A stretch of DNA of 64,000 bases from JBASEY01 sp964404285 (GCA_964404285.1 CAYOJK010000003.1:124001-188000); one strand, 5' to 3'; shown: positions 37,626-46,445, numbered from the stretch's first letter. The notes: generated from the letters alone by a model not told the origin. Made by a program: numbers and translations.

Positions 37626-39068
37626 GTGAAAGCATTATTGGAAATTGCGATTGAAAGATTGAAGGATGCGGGTGTGAGTTATGGCGATGCAAGGATTGGT
37701 TTGTATCGATATCAAAACCTTGCTGCCAGGGATAACATTGCAACGAATTTATCGTCAAATCGTTCTGAAGGCATCGGTATTCAGGCGCTAATCAAAAATG
37801 GTTGGGGCTTTTATGCCACTCAGGATTTAACTCCTGATGGTGTTTCCAAAGCTGTTGACTTAGCAGTATCGGTTGCGAAAGCCAGTGCCCTCGTCGCTAT
37901 GAAATCTTCTTTTGCTGAGCACCCTGCGATAACAGTTCAATGGCGAACGCCTTATAAGATCGATCCATTTGACATACCAATAAAAGAAAAACTCGATCTG
38001 TTATTTGAGATAAATCAAAAAATGCTCGAACGTTCGGGTATTAAACGCGCTCTATCCATGTTTAATTTTACTAGAGAACATAAGTTGTTCATGAATACAG
38101 ATGGAAGCTTTTATGATCAACTTGTTATGCGAGTAGATGGTATGTGTTCGGCTACTGCGATAGGACCAGGCGGCTTTGAATCTCGGAATTATATCTTGAC
38201 GCCATTGAATATAGGTTATGAGCATATTCAGAATGTGCCATGGTTACAGGAAGCAGAGAAAATATCTGAGGAGGCGACCGAAAAGTTACGATCCCCGTTT
38301 TGTGATGAAGGACGCGCTGATTTGATTCTTCTTCCTAAGCACACATGTTTGGTTATTCATGAGACTATTGGTCATGCAACAGAACTAGATCGAGTAATGG
38401 GTTGGGAAGCGGATATGGCAGGAACCAGTTTTGCAACCATAGACAAACTTGGCAGCCTGAAATATGGAGCGTCGATTTTTAATGTTATTGCAGATCGGAC
38501 GATGAAAAATGGGCGTTCGTCGGTTCCCGTCGATGACGAAGGAGTCCAGGCTGGTCAATGGCATCTGATCAAAGACGGAATTTTATCTGGATACAGTACA
38601 ACGCGGGGCACCGCGCACTATGTTGGAGAAAGACTAAGCAGAGGCTGTGCGTATGCAGACAGTTGGAGCAATATGCCCATTTTGAGAATGTCGAACGTGT
38701 CGATCGAGCCCGGAAAAGATGGCGCGCCTACGTTAGAAGAATTGGTGTCCGACACGAAAAATGGTTATATCGTGGATGGAATGGGTAGTTTTTCCATCGA
38801 TCATCAACGCATCAATTTTCAGTTTGGTGGTGATGCGGTATGGCGAATTGAGAATGGTAAAAAAACTCATATGCTTCGCGGATTCACTTATCAATCTAAA
38901 AATCCCGAGTTCTGGAATTCGGTCGATGCCATCTGTAATAAGGATGAATGGCGCCCTGAGGGAGTGGTGAATTGTGGTAAGGGTCAACCTATGCAACAAG
39001 CACAACTGACTCATGGAAGCTCACCTTTACGTCTTAGAAATATCAGCTATGGAAAGGCCAGAATATGA
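37626..39068 (+). CDS. tldD: Metalloprotease TldD subunit
   Basis: A 480-residue protein starting at GTG 37626 behind GGGAG. The zinc motif HETIGHATELDR fits the TldD H-E-x3-H site. YGDARIGLYRYQN and SVPVDDEGVQAG are family markers, and the length matches. TldD with TldE forms a cytosolic heterodimeric peptidase that degrades unfolded or short peptides and matures some bacteriocins and microcins. The 3' end overlaps tldE by four bases. No peptide-antibiotic genes are nearby, so a general peptidase role is the simpler reading. Confidence 0.94.
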   Translation: MKALLEIAIERLKDAGVSYGDARIGLYRYQNLAARDNIATNLSSNRSEGIGIQALIKNGWGFYATQDLTPDGVSKAVDLAVSVAKASALVAMKSSFAEHPAITVQWRTPYKIDPFDIPIKEKLDLLFEINQKMLERSGIKRALSMFNFTREHKLFMNTDGSFYDQLVMRVDGMCSATAIGPGGFESRNYILTPLNIGYEHIQNVPWLQEAEKISEEATEKLRSPFCDEGRADLILLPKHTCLVIHETIGHATELDRVMGWEADMAGTSFATIDKLGSLKYGASIFNVIADRTMKNGRSSVPVDDEGVQAGQWHLIKDGILSGYSTTRGTAHYVGERLSRGCAYADSWSNMPILRMSNVSIEPGKDGAPTLEELVSDTKNGYIVDGMGSFSIDHQRINFQFGGDAVWRIENGKKTHMLRGFTYQSKNPEFWNSVDAICNKDEWRPEGVVNCGKGQPMQQAQLTHGSSPLRLRNISYGKARI

Positions 39069-40459
39069 CATTATCAAACTATAAAATAAGAGCTTTTGAT
39101 ATAATCGATAAGGCTTTAAAGGCTTGCAAACGATATGGTGCAGATGAAGCATCTGTTTCTGTCGGCGGCGGCAAAAGTGGACTGACACGGTTTGCTGGAA
39201 ATCATATTATTCAGAATGTCGAATCAGATAAGCACATTTTGTCTTTGGCGGTTTCACTTGAAGGAAGAGAGGCCGGGCTGAAAACTAGTGTCCTGAATGA
39301 TGAGGCTATTGATCATGCTGCCCAAGAAGTTGTCAAAATGGCATCTATGTACCCGATAAATCCAGAGCATGTTAGCCCAATTAAGCCGATTGATATTCCA
39401 GAATCTCATTCTTATGAAGATGAAACTGCTAATTATTCTCAAATAGAAAAAGCGGAAAAAATTAGACAAATTTGTCAAAAAACTTTAGCGAAAAAGCTTT
39501 TGGCATTTGGAACGTTGACGAGTGGTTGGAATTATGAAGCCCTTGGTAATTCAAACGGTCATCGATGTTGGCACCCTGCATCCATGGCTGATTTTTCCGT
39601 CACGGTTAGAACAGAAAAAGGTGATGGTAGCTGCAGAGAAAATAGGAGTTCCACGCGAATAAGAGAAATCGACTTTGACCGCCTTGTCGATCAGTGTTGT
39701 GATTGGGCTCAGTGGTCCACACAAGCGGATTATATAGAACCAGGTGATTATAAAGTCATATTAACTCCGACTGCATCAATGAATTACTTGGTAAATATTC
39801 TTTTTGCTATGGATGCTAGAAAAGTTGCTGAAGGAAGAAGCGCTTTGAGCAACTATTATCAATCAACCGATCTGATTGGAAAGCAATTGTTCAGTCCATT
39901 GGTTAGCATTTCAAGCAGGAAACAACACCCCGAAATCCCTTCGGCAACTTATGGAAGTGCATTTGATTTGGATTTTGGCGGTCAGAGTATGGCATCAGGC
40001 CTTTTTGCGCGTGGTTTACCGATTGAGGACTATCCTATTATCGAGCAGGGAAAACTGAAGCATTTATTTTCTTCTCTCTATTGGGCACAAAAAAATAATC
40101 TCGAACCAAAAGCTTTCCCATCTTTGATCGAATTCAAAGGAACAGATAAATCAACAGAACAACTCATTGCTGAAACAGACAATGCGATTCTAATCAACAG
40201 TTTTTGGTATATACGTTTTGTCGATCCCAATAAACTTCTGATAACAGGCTTAACGCGTGACGGAATTTTTCTGGTTCAAAACGGCAAAATTCAAAAACCA
40301 TTGAAAAACATGAGGTTTAATGAGAGCCCGATTTTTAGTCTTGAAAACGTTGAAAAAGTCGGCAAGCCAGAACTGCGACGTGCTTGGTTTTATGATCTTT
40401 TGATACCATCCATGGTGATAAACAACTTCAGCTTTACATCGGAAACTGCTGCCGTCTAA
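39065..40459 (+). CDS. tldE: TldE/PmbA subunit of TldD-TldE protease
   Basis: A 464-residue PmbA/TldE homologue lacking the H-E-x3-H metal motif of TldD, as expected for the non-metal subunit. RFAGNHIIQNVES near the N-terminus and the C-terminal barrel (QSMASGLFARGLPIEDYPI) are recognisable. Its ATG forms an ATGA overlap with tldD, fitting equal-stoichiometry synthesis. Confidence 0.92.
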   Translation: MTLSNYKIRAFDIIDKALKACKRYGADEASVSVGGGKSGLTRFAGNHIIQNVESDKHILSLAVSLEGREAGLKTSVLNDEAIDHAAQEVVKMASMYPINPEHVSPIKPIDIPESHSYEDETANYSQIEKAEKIRQICQKTLAKKLLAFGTLTSGWNYEALGNSNGHRCWHPASMADFSVTVRTEKGDGSCRENRSSTRIREIDFDRLVDQCCDWAQWSTQADYIEPGDYKVILTPTASMNYLVNILFAMDARKVAEGRSALSNYYQSTDLIGKQLFSPLVSISSRKQHPEIPSATYGSAFDLDFGGQSMASGLFARGLPIEDYPIIEQGKLKHLFSSLYWAQKNNLEPKAFPSLIEFKGTDKSTEQLIAETDNAILINSFWYIRFVDPNKLLITGLTRDGIFLVQNGKIQKPLKNMRFNESPIFSLENVEKVGKPELRRAWFYDLLIPSMVINNFSFTSETAAV

Positions 40460-40483
40460 TCCAGAATGAAACAAAAAATTACG

Positions 40484-40545
40484 CGATCAAGTATTCTGTT
40501 ATCCTAAGTCAGGTCGCCTGGATTTATAACCTCGATCGTTTTTTT
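40484..40545 (+). terminator. Possible terminator after tldE
   Basis: CGATCAAG (40484-40491) can pair with CTCGATCG (40531-40538) with one mismatch, directly before seven T residues (40539-40545). The loop is long but includes a small inner hairpin. The site sits 25 bases after tldE and at the tail of a converging gene. Confidence 0.35.
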
Positions 40546-41338
40546 AGAATATGATTGATTTATAGTGTGAAATATCGGCTAGAGGTTTCGGCACTATTTT
40601 TCCATCGAGCTTTTTATCCAACTCAATTTTACCACCCATAATTCGTTTAACACGTACAGGGAAGGTATACCCTTCTATATCTGTTGCAGTGCCCCAACGT
40701 TCGGCAAATAGAACGTTTTTGAATTCACCGATTCTCAAATATCGAACTTCCTGACCCGTGTCGGTTTTAACGGCAACTGTCAAAACGCTGCCATCCCAAC
40801 TGATAACTCGAGATTTTTTCTGAATAGCCGCTTCGGGGAGGCCTATTCGGTCAACTAAGTCATAACTAGTGGTTTTCATCGAGCTAGCCGGCTGAAATGG
40901 AGGTGCATTGACGCCGTAGAAAACGCGCACCCATTTAACGCGACAGCGATGTCCTCGTTTGCCAGAAAAAGCAAATTGCAGACTATCTGTTGGGTTGTCA
41001 ACCGTCCAGCTTTCCCTTCGCTTATCACTGATGTCACGCTGTCCGTGTTTTCTGTTACCAGGCATAGTGATCAATTCACCGTAAACTTCAGAATGCCGGT
41101 CTTCCCAGGATACTTGCACAGTATTAATTTTGCGGCCCGGGCACGGCGCAGTTAAAAACAACGTTTGACCTTCCGTAAACTCACCAAGATTTTGGGCTTC
41201 GTGGTAGGAATTACCATCGGCCAGTCGGTGAAAAGTCCAGACATAACCATCCGCACCAATGTCGCGTTCACAGGATAGAGCTGGAAGTGTCCATAATAAA
41301 AATAACAAGAAAGCGATTCGTATATTTGTCAGTTTCAT
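40544..41338 (-). CDS. Secreted protein of unknown function
   Basis: I placed the start at ATG 41338, six bases after AAAGGAG; the ATG at 41344 touches the Shine-Dalgarno and is unlikely. The protein is 264 residues with a signal peptide ending around LLFLLWTLPALSC. The mature part has Cys and Trp residues and two beta-rich segments (about 20-150 and 165-260). The first resembles a galactose-binding/discoidin-like beta-sandwich, the second an SH3-like barrel, but neither match is firm. It is divergent from the T3SS operon, so it may be co-regulated, though nothing shows it is secreted by that system. Confidence 0.65.
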   Translation of the reverse strand: MKLTNIRIAFLLFLLWTLPALSCERDIGADGYVWTFHRLADGNSYHEAQNLGEFTEGQTLFLTAPCPGRKINTVQVSWEDRHSEVYGELITMPGNRKHGQRDISDKRRESWTVDNPTDSLQFAFSGKRGHRCRVKWVRVFYGVNAPPFQPASSMKTTSYDLVDRIGLPEAAIQKKSRVISWDGSVLTVAVKTDTGQEVRYLRIGEFKNVLFAERWGTATDIEGYTFPVRVKRIMGGKIELDKKLDGKIVPKPLADISHYKSIIF

Positions 41339-41339
41339 G

Positions 41340-41482
41340 TGCATCTCCTTTCAATTAAACGTTCAAACCTAAACAGATTACGGTTTCTAAAAGAAAAGGC
41401 AACACAAAACTTAAACTGTAAAATAATTTGACAATTTAAGGTTTATTTGTTATAATTATGTTGAAAAGCGAAAGGAGATGCA
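41340..41482. repeat. 13-bp inverted repeat at the two divergent leaders
   Basis: TGCATCTCCTTTC at 41340-41352 and its exact inverse GAAAGGAGATGCA at 41470-41482 form the ribosome-binding leaders of the leftward secreted-protein gene and the rightward sctK. Part of the match is forced by the Shine-Dalgarno core; the flanking identity is not. Confidence 0.6.
41428..41456 (+). promoter_or_regulatory. Consensus sigma-70 promoter of the T3SS operon
   Basis: TTGACA at 41428-41433 and TATAAT at 41451-41456 are exact consensus boxes with a 17-base spacer. Transcription should start near 41463. This rules out the longer sctK frame from 41458 and supports ATG 41485. Confidence 0.85.
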
Positions 41483-41484
41483 AA

Positions 41485-42186
41485 ATGGAATGCTTTTCAG
41501 AGTTGGAAAATAATATGTTTTTACATCGATTTAAAGAATTATCTCATGGGTTGGAACAAAAAATGTCTGGTTTTAGAACAGATTATGTGTCAGATGAAGA
41601 AAAATTTGCGCTCCGGGTGAAACTTTATTCGATGATGGAGTCTTTCCCTATTTATGTTCTGGAAAAAATACATCCAGAACAGGTATTTCTTTATTTAGAA
41701 AATAATTCACTTAAAAAGGTATCTGAATTCTCAATCCATCTTTATCAATTAATACACTCAGTAAACGTAAACTTTGAAACATGGAATCGTTTTATACGCG
41801 AATATATTTGCTGTCAACTAAATCATAAACACTTAAAAGTAATGATTTCTCAATTTCCTGTAATGACAGATTGGCATCGTTTTCCATCTGTCAACTGGAA
41901 ATATCTACCTTTTATGAGTTGGGAAAAAATCAGTTCTCTAAAAAAATGTATTCAGCAGTCAATTGGTGATTACTCTTTGGGGATATTTTACCGAAAAGAA
42001 TGGATTAAGTTACCAGAAAAAATCCAAAAAACATGCATGACCTGGTTGCGCTTTAAGATGCAACCCAAATCGTATCAAATTTTTGAAAACATTATTACAT
42101 GTGCAAACTCTCGGAATGAAGATGAGTTTGATCGCAAGGCGTATGAGGTTTTGGGCCATATTATGAAAGGAAGCTTAATATCTTGA
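41485..42186 (+). CDS. sctK: T3SS sorting-platform accessory protein SctK (candidate)
   Basis: A 233-residue soluble, helical protein. ATG 41485 has AAGGAG seven bases upstream and is the first start after the promoter. Sequence motifs are not diagnostic. The assignment rests on length, Trp/Tyr-rich helical composition (VNWKYLPFMSWEKIS) and position directly before sctL, the order of yscK-yscL. SctK proteins bridge SctD and SctQ at the cytoplasmic sorting platform. The stop overlaps the sctL start. If not SctK, it is an operon-specific cytosolic protein. Confidence 0.55.
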   Translation: MECFSELENNMFLHRFKELSHGLEQKMSGFRTDYVSDEEKFALRVKLYSMMESFPIYVLEKIHPEQVFLYLENNSLKKVSEFSIHLYQLIHSVNVNFETWNRFIREYICCQLNHKHLKVMISQFPVMTDWHRFPSVNWKYLPFMSWEKISSLKKCIQQSIGDYSLGIFYRKEWIKLPEKIQKTCMTWLRFKMQPKSYQIFENIITCANSRNEDEFDRKAYEVLGHIMKGSLIS

Positions 42187-42803
42187 ACTCTCAACTTAAT
42201 TGTATGGAAAGACCTCGGATTATCACTGCAGAAGCTCTTGCTGCTTTTTCTGAAGCAGAGAAAATCGTTAAATCAGCTCATATTGAAGCTGAGAGCATTC
42301 TTGTTCAGGCCAAAAACGAAGCGCAAAAAATCTGTTCAGATGGCTATTTAGAGGGTTTAAACGCAGGAAAAAGTGAAGCTATAAGTCTCATATTAAAGGC
42401 GAATTATTATCGTGAAAAGCTGGAACGAGAGGCGATTACTGACATTATTGCTATGTGTATGGACATCGTTGAATTATTTATACGGACATATCAAAAAGAA
42501 AATGAAAATTGGATTGTAGAAAGAATAAAATCTGGGCTTTCAGATTTGATTGATCAACGCGCAGTTATAGTCAGATTGAGCCTTAAAGATTGGCAGATTC
42601 ACCAGGATGCATTGCTAAGAGTGACTACTAGAAGTCTTCTAGAAGGAACGGTCAAGTTTTTTCCTGATAGTGAAATTGAAATTGGCGACTGCATTTTTGA
42701 ATCGGCTGCCGGAACAATAGATGCTTCAATAGCTCAGTGTATAAATGGAATAATGCAATACGTGTTGGAAACAGAATCCAACGAAGGGAGTAAAAATGAA
42801 TGA
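42183..42803 (+). CDS. sctL: T3SS ATPase stator SctL (YscL/FliH family)
   Basis: A 206-residue protein starting at TTG 42183, nine bases after GAAAGGAAG and in a TTGA overlap with sctK; the ATG at 42204 lacks a ribosome-binding site. An Ala/Glu-rich amphipathic region (about 22-60, AEKIVKSAHIEAESILVQAK) resembles the FliH/V-ATPase E-subunit stalk. GYLEGLNAGKSEAI is the family's GxxxG-like segment. The C-terminal domain (about 110-195, with CIFESAAGTIDASIAQ) matches the SctN-binding half. It links the SctN ATPase to SctQ. Confidence 0.85.
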   Translation: MNSQLNCMERPRIITAEALAAFSEAEKIVKSAHIEAESILVQAKNEAQKICSDGYLEGLNAGKSEAISLILKANYYREKLEREAITDIIAMCMDIVELFIRTYQKENENWIVERIKSGLSDLIDQRAVIVRLSLKDWQIHQDALLRVTTRSLLEGTVKFFPDSEIEIGDCIFESAAGTIDASIAQCINGIMQYVLETESNEGSKNE

Positions 42804-43089
42804 ATTAAGGCAGAAAGAAAAACAAGATGTTCAACAATGTCCTGAAAGATTGAGGTTTCCAGTTATTGAACGAATCCTCCAGACTGATGAAGGTGAAATA
42901 ATAGTAAAGGAAATGTCGTTATTACGTAACCTGATAGAAAAATATAGAGGTCCCTTTTGTGATCCCGACCTATTGCATCGCATCAAGACTGTTGATTTAG
43001 GATTACTGGAAACAGTTCATCTACTTGAAAAACTAATGGAATTATCGGGTCGATCCAATGCTGGAGTTTTTAAAAAGGAGGTATTTTGA
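42796..43089 (+). CDS. Small T3SS-operon protein, possible SctE-like needle co-chaperone
   Basis: A 97-residue, charged, helical protein with GGGAG five bases before ATG 42796 and an 8-base overlap with sctL. No signal peptide or membrane helix. It lies directly before the needle candidate, and the TPR protein follows. In Yersinia the order is yscE (small helical), yscF (needle), yscG (TPR), with E and G capping the needle protein. The role is inferred only from that order and the small helical character. Confidence 0.4.
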   Translation: MNELRQKEKQDVQQCPERLRFPVIERILQTDEGEIIVKEMSLLRNLIEKYRGPFCDPDLLHRIKTVDLGLLETVHLLEKLMELSGRSNAGVFKKEVF

Positions 43090-43437
43090 GTGAAAATCAC
43101 GTCTTTTTCGGGAACTGAAATTCCGCAAGGAAATACCAAAGGACAGCTTAGTACAAAAAGTTGTCGCTTCAGTCGAATAATGAGCGGGATGAGCGCTGCC
43201 TTGGCAGCAACAGCAAAAATAGGGAGTGGCGTTGTTCCTGGCGCATCGGTTGTTTCAGGTTTTTTTGAAGCTTTTGGGCAGAAAAGCATGATGGGTGATT
43301 ACGGTGGCATGACGCCAATGGAGATGTTGGATTTGCAGCAAGCGATGCTTCAGGAAGCCAGGGTTTACACTCTTTTATCAAATGTGATGCGAATTAGACA
43401 CGATGCGGCCATGAATGCCATACGGAATATCAAATAA
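43090..43437 (+). CDS. sctF: T3SS needle subunit SctF (candidate)
   Basis: A 115-residue protein starting at GTG 43090 behind AAGGAGG. The C-terminal 40 residues follow the needle pattern: Pro, then a Leu/Asp-Leu-Gln helix (TPMEMLDLQQAM), a turn, a second helix with Tyr, Asn/Ser and Val-Arg, and a short tail (NVMRIRHDAAMNAIRNIK). Needle proteins are usually about 80-87 residues; here a Gly/Ala-rich stretch of about 30 extra residues precedes the core. It has no signal peptide, fitting export by its own system. Flanking genes fit chaperones. An alternative is an extra rod-type protein. Confidence 0.55.
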   Translation: MKITSFSGTEIPQGNTKGQLSTKSCRFSRIMSGMSAALAATAKIGSGVVPGASVVSGFFEAFGQKSMMGDYGGMTPMEMLDLQQAMLQEARVYTLLSNVMRIRHDAAMNAIRNIK

Positions 43438-43471
43438 ATCTATAACTGAAAACAGTGAAAGGAGAACAAAG

Positions 43472-43921
43472 ATGATTGCGCTTAAAACGATTGATATTAT
43501 GGAAGATGTTCAACAAATACTTGAGAGTTTACCGTTGAGTGAAAAAATTATCGATACCATGATCGAGGCGGGCTACTTATTGGGATGTGCTGGTAAATAC
43601 GAAGAAGCTGAATCATGTTTTCGTTCAATATTAGCCTTACAGCCTGATCGAATCGGAGGATGGCTTGGTTTAGGGAATGTCCTTTTAATGCGTGGCGAAA
43701 TTGAAGAAAGTGAACGAGCATATGAAACAGTGTTGGAGGTAGATCCATCAGATCCAGCGGCACGAGCCTTTTTAGGTGAACTGTATCTATGTTCAGGAAG
43801 GATAGAAACCGGCCGCGAAATTCTAGATTCCGTCTATAGAGATTTCCCGAATTTGTATGTTGGTAGATGGGCTTGGAATTTACTGCAGTTAAGCCGTGAG
43901 GTGATGGTATGCAAAGAGTGA
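43472..43921 (+). CDS. sctG: TPR protein, T3SS needle-chaperone (SctG) or translocator-chaperone candidate
   Basis: A 149-residue protein from ATG 43472 behind GAAAGGAG. Three tetratricopeptide-like helix pairs span about 30-130 (AGKYEEAESCFRSILALQPD, then GEIEESERAYETVLEVDPSD). This matches YscG/SycD-type class II chaperones. The position between the needle candidate and sctI favours an SctG role; a SycD-type translocator chaperone is the alternative. The stop overlaps the sctI start by 13 bases. Confidence 0.6.
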   Translation: MIALKTIDIMEDVQQILESLPLSEKIIDTMIEAGYLLGCAGKYEEAESCFRSILALQPDRIGGWLGLGNVLLMRGEIEESERAYETVLEVDPSDPAARAFLGELYLCSGRIETGREILDSVYRDFPNLYVGRWAWNLLQLSREVMVCKE

Positions 43922-44325
43922 ATAATGGGATAGAATCAGCGCTATCTATTCAAAAAGTTAAACTAAACTCTCCTGAGTCAGCCTGTAGCTCCAAAACCAG
44001 TCAAACATTTCGTCAAGTGCTCGAATTGTCGATGAATTCAACAGTTGAACCCGCCGAAAAAATATCGAATGGGGTATCAATTGGTCGGAACGATGCGAAT
44101 GTCTCAAAAGAAAACTTCTTTAAAATGATTGGACATTTGCAAGAGAAAAATATCGAGCTGAATCGATTAATTCAGCGGGCGTTGGACGGGGAAAATTTAG
44201 ACACCGGCGAAATGCTGACTCTTCAAGGAAAAATCCTCAATTTCACACGTGATGTAACAGCTGTATCAAAAATTGTTGAATCAATGGTTAGTAACGTAAA
44301 AACATTGATGCAGACTCAGATCTAA
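43909..44325 (+). CDS. sctI: T3SS inner rod protein SctI
   Basis: A 138-residue protein starting at ATG 43909, with GAGG eight bases upstream. The C-terminal helix LQGKILNFTRDVTAVSKIV followed by VKTLMQTQI matches the conserved C-terminal helix of YscI/PrgJ-type rod proteins (L-Q, then V-x-x-V-x-K and a final L-x-x-Q). The N-terminal part is Ser/Asn-rich and likely disordered. It has no signal peptide. It sits two bases before sctJ, the usual sctI-sctJ order. Confidence 0.75.
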   Translation: MQRVNNGIESALSIQKVKLNSPESACSSKTSQTFRQVLELSMNSTVEPAEKISNGVSIGRNDANVSKENFFKMIGHLQEKNIELNRLIQRALDGENLDTGEMLTLQGKILNFTRDVTAVSKIVESMVSNVKTLMQTQI

Positions 44326-44326
44326 A

Positions 44327-45103
44327 ATGATGAAGTCAGAACTGAAATACATCGGATCCATTTTAAAAGTGTTTGTACTTTTTATGTTCTTGGGGTGCCA
44401 TACTGAATTATATCATGGTTTGGCAGAGAGCCAGGCAAATGAAATGTTACTGGTTTTGAATCAAGCAGGTATACAGGCTGGAAAAACCAAAGACTCAAGT
44501 GATTCTTCAACATGGATAATCACCGTTTCTCCCAAGGATACCGCCAAAGCATTACAGCTTCTTATAGACAAAGAACTGCCCAAAATATCATCACAGGGAT
44601 TCAATGATCTTTTTCAAAAAGACTCGATTTTACCTACGAATATTCAAGAAAAAGCTCGATATATGAGCGCGCTTTGTGGTGAGCTTCAAAATACTCTTGA
44701 ACAGGATGATTCAGTCATTAAAGCTCGTGTGCACATCACCTATGCAATGAGGGATAGAAATGACCGCAGATCCGAAGAAATACCGCGCTCGGCAGCAGTG
44801 TTTCTAAAAACGGTCTCAGATTATCCAATGGAACACACAATATCTGATCAGGCAGTTAAAAAACTGATAGCTGCCGGAGTCGGTGGTATGGCTGAAGATG
44901 ATGTTTCAGTGATCAGGACGGTGGGAAAAACTGGAACTCTTGTGTCTATGAAGCTTTTCGATGAATTAAACGAACAGAGTAATGACAGCAGAATAATAGT
45001 GTGGGTTTTGTATGCGGTGCTTTGTCTTACCGGAATTTTGATAACTATCCTTGCTGGAAGAAAAGTGTTTGAAGCTAAAGCAATATCTCAGGAAAAGGAT
45101 TGA
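44327..45103 (+). CDS. sctJ: T3SS inner-membrane ring lipoprotein SctJ (YscJ)
   Basis: A 258-residue protein. Signal peptide with lipobox FLGC (Cys24), then the YscJ start TELYHGLAESQANEMLLVL with the alternating ring-building motif. Blocks STWIITVSPKDTAKAL and ARVHITYAMRDR are typical. A C-terminal membrane helix (about 222-246) ends in a Lys/Arg-rich tail. The lipobox and single C-terminal helix mark it as non-flagellar SctJ rather than FliF. The downstream sctN start is one base after the stop. Confidence 0.93.
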   Translation: MMKSELKYIGSILKVFVLFMFLGCHTELYHGLAESQANEMLLVLNQAGIQAGKTKDSSDSSTWIITVSPKDTAKALQLLIDKELPKISSQGFNDLFQKDSILPTNIQEKARYMSALCGELQNTLEQDDSVIKARVHITYAMRDRNDRRSEEIPRSAAVFLKTVSDYPMEHTISDQAVKKLIAAGVGGMAEDDVSVIRTVGKTGTLVSMKLFDELNEQSNDSRIIVWVLYAVLCLTGILITILAGRKVFEAKAISQEKD

Positions 45104-45104
45104 T

Positions 45105-46445
45105 ATGGCGAACCAGCTAAGCAGGTTTATAGCAAAGGCAAGACGTGAATTGCGTGATTGCCATGGTGTGCAGGTATTTGGCCGGGTAGATGAGATTTTA
45201 GGTGTCTTAATAACAGCCGGATTACGTCATGTTAAGATTGGTGAAATATGCCATATTGAATCAGGAACTGGTTATATCCCGGCTGAAGTAGTGGGTTTTC
45301 GAAGGAACCAATGCCTATTGATGCCATATACAACAATGCATGGTCTTTGCCCTGACGCAAAAGTCATTCCGACGGGTCGTGCATTCCGCTTGAAATGTGG
45401 ACTGGCTTTAAACGGCCAAATACTAAACGGGCTGGGTTCGCACATGGGCTCTGGAATAGAAAGTGGCGCTGAAAATAAAGAATGGGTTGTCAAAGAAATC
45501 CAAATAGATGCTCCCGCCCCACTTGACAGAAAAATAATTGATACAATTCTTCCTACTGGAATACCTTCAATTGATGGGTTTTTAACTATCGGACAGGGTC
45601 AAAGAATGGGTGTGTTCGCCGCAGCCGGAACGGGTAAAAGCACACTTATGTCAGATATTGCTCGCTCAACATCCGCCGACGTTATTGTTATCAATTTAAT
45701 CGGCGAACGTGGAAGAGAAGTTAGGGAATTTATTGAAGAAAGCCTGGGACCTGAAGGTCTAAAGCGAGCAGTCGTTGTTGCCGCCACATCGGATCAACCA
45801 GCAATTGTTCGATTGAAATCCGCCTATGTTGCAACAACGATTGCTGAATATTTTAGGGATTTGGGATTGCATGTTTTCTTGATGATGGATTCCGTAACTC
45901 GCTTTGCAAGAGCGCTTCGAGAAATTGGTTTAGCAAGAGGGGAAATGCCTGCAAGAGGAGGATATCCACCCTCAGTATTTGCAGAATTGCCCAAATTAAT
46001 GGAGAGGGCAGGAACCAATTCTATTGGCTCAATCACTGCGCTTTATACTGTTCTTGTTGCTGGAGATGATCTATCTGAACCTGTAGCTGATGAGGTTTTA
46101 TCGATTCTTGATGGTCATATCATCCTTTCTAGGAAAATCGCAGCGGCAAACCACTATCCAGCAATTGATATCCTGTCATCAAAAAGTAGATTGATGAGCC
46201 GAATCGTTTCTCCTGAACATAAAAAAATAGCTGGTTTTCTTTTGTCTAAATACGCGCTGTGCAATGCCAATGAAGAAGCAATCCGATTTGGTTTTTATGA
46301 GCCCGGAAAAAACAGGGAATTAGATGAGGCTGTAAGCATGAAACCTGATATCGAGGATTTTCTTTTTAATTCTGAGAAAAGGATTCAACCAATCGATGAC
46401 ATAGTTAGGAACATGCAAACCATTGCTGAGAAGAGAATAAAATGA
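45105..46445 (+). CDS. sctN: T3SS ATPase SctN
   Basis: A 446-residue ATPase; ATG 45105 begins the conserved N-terminal stator-binding region, the frame upstream being a shadow. The Walker A motif AAAGTGKSTLM lies at about residues 170-180. LIGERGREVREF carries the catalytic Glu, and the Walker B region is VFLMMDSVTRFARALREI. LARGEMPARGGYPPSVF is the SctN/FliI-type loop that distinguishes it from F1 beta. It energises substrate unfolding and release from chaperones. It overlaps sctO by four bases. Confidence 0.96.
   Translation: MANQLSRFIAKARRELRDCHGVQVFGRVDEILGVLITAGLRHVKIGEICHIESGTGYIPAEVVGFRRNQCLLMPYTTMHGLCPDAKVIPTGRAFRLKCGLALNGQILNGLGSHMGSGIESGAENKEWVVKEIQIDAPAPLDRKIIDTILPTGIPSIDGFLTIGQGQRMGVFAAAGTGKSTLMSDIARSTSADVIVINLIGERGREVREFIEESLGPEGLKRAVVVAATSDQPAIVRLKSAYVATTIAEYFRDLGLHVFLMMDSVTRFARALREIGLARGEMPARGGYPPSVFAELPKLMERAGTNSIGSITALYTVLVAGDDLSEPVADEVLSILDGHIILSRKIAAANHYPAIDILSSKSRLMSRIVSPEHKKIAGFLLSKYALCNANEEAIRFGFYEPGKNRELDEAVSMKPDIEDFLFNSEKRIQPIDDIVRNMQTIAEKRIK

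Noticed and set aside
37626..40459. TldD-TldE as part of a modified-peptide biosynthetic cluster
   Set aside because: No precursor peptide, radical-SAM, cyclodehydratase or exporter gene is nearby.
41458..41484. Upstream ATG of sctK at 41458
   Set aside because: It lies just after the -10 box and ahead of the expected transcription start, whereas ATG 41485 has a proper ribosome-binding site.
45051..45104. Upstream extension of sctN inside sctJ
   Set aside because: The extra 18 residues are a shadow of sctJ; ATG 45105 matches the family start and follows the sctJ stop.
45105..46445. F1 or V-type ATP synthase subunit
   Set aside because: The SctN/FliI-specific loop and neighbours sctL and sctO rule it out; no other ATP synthase genes are near.
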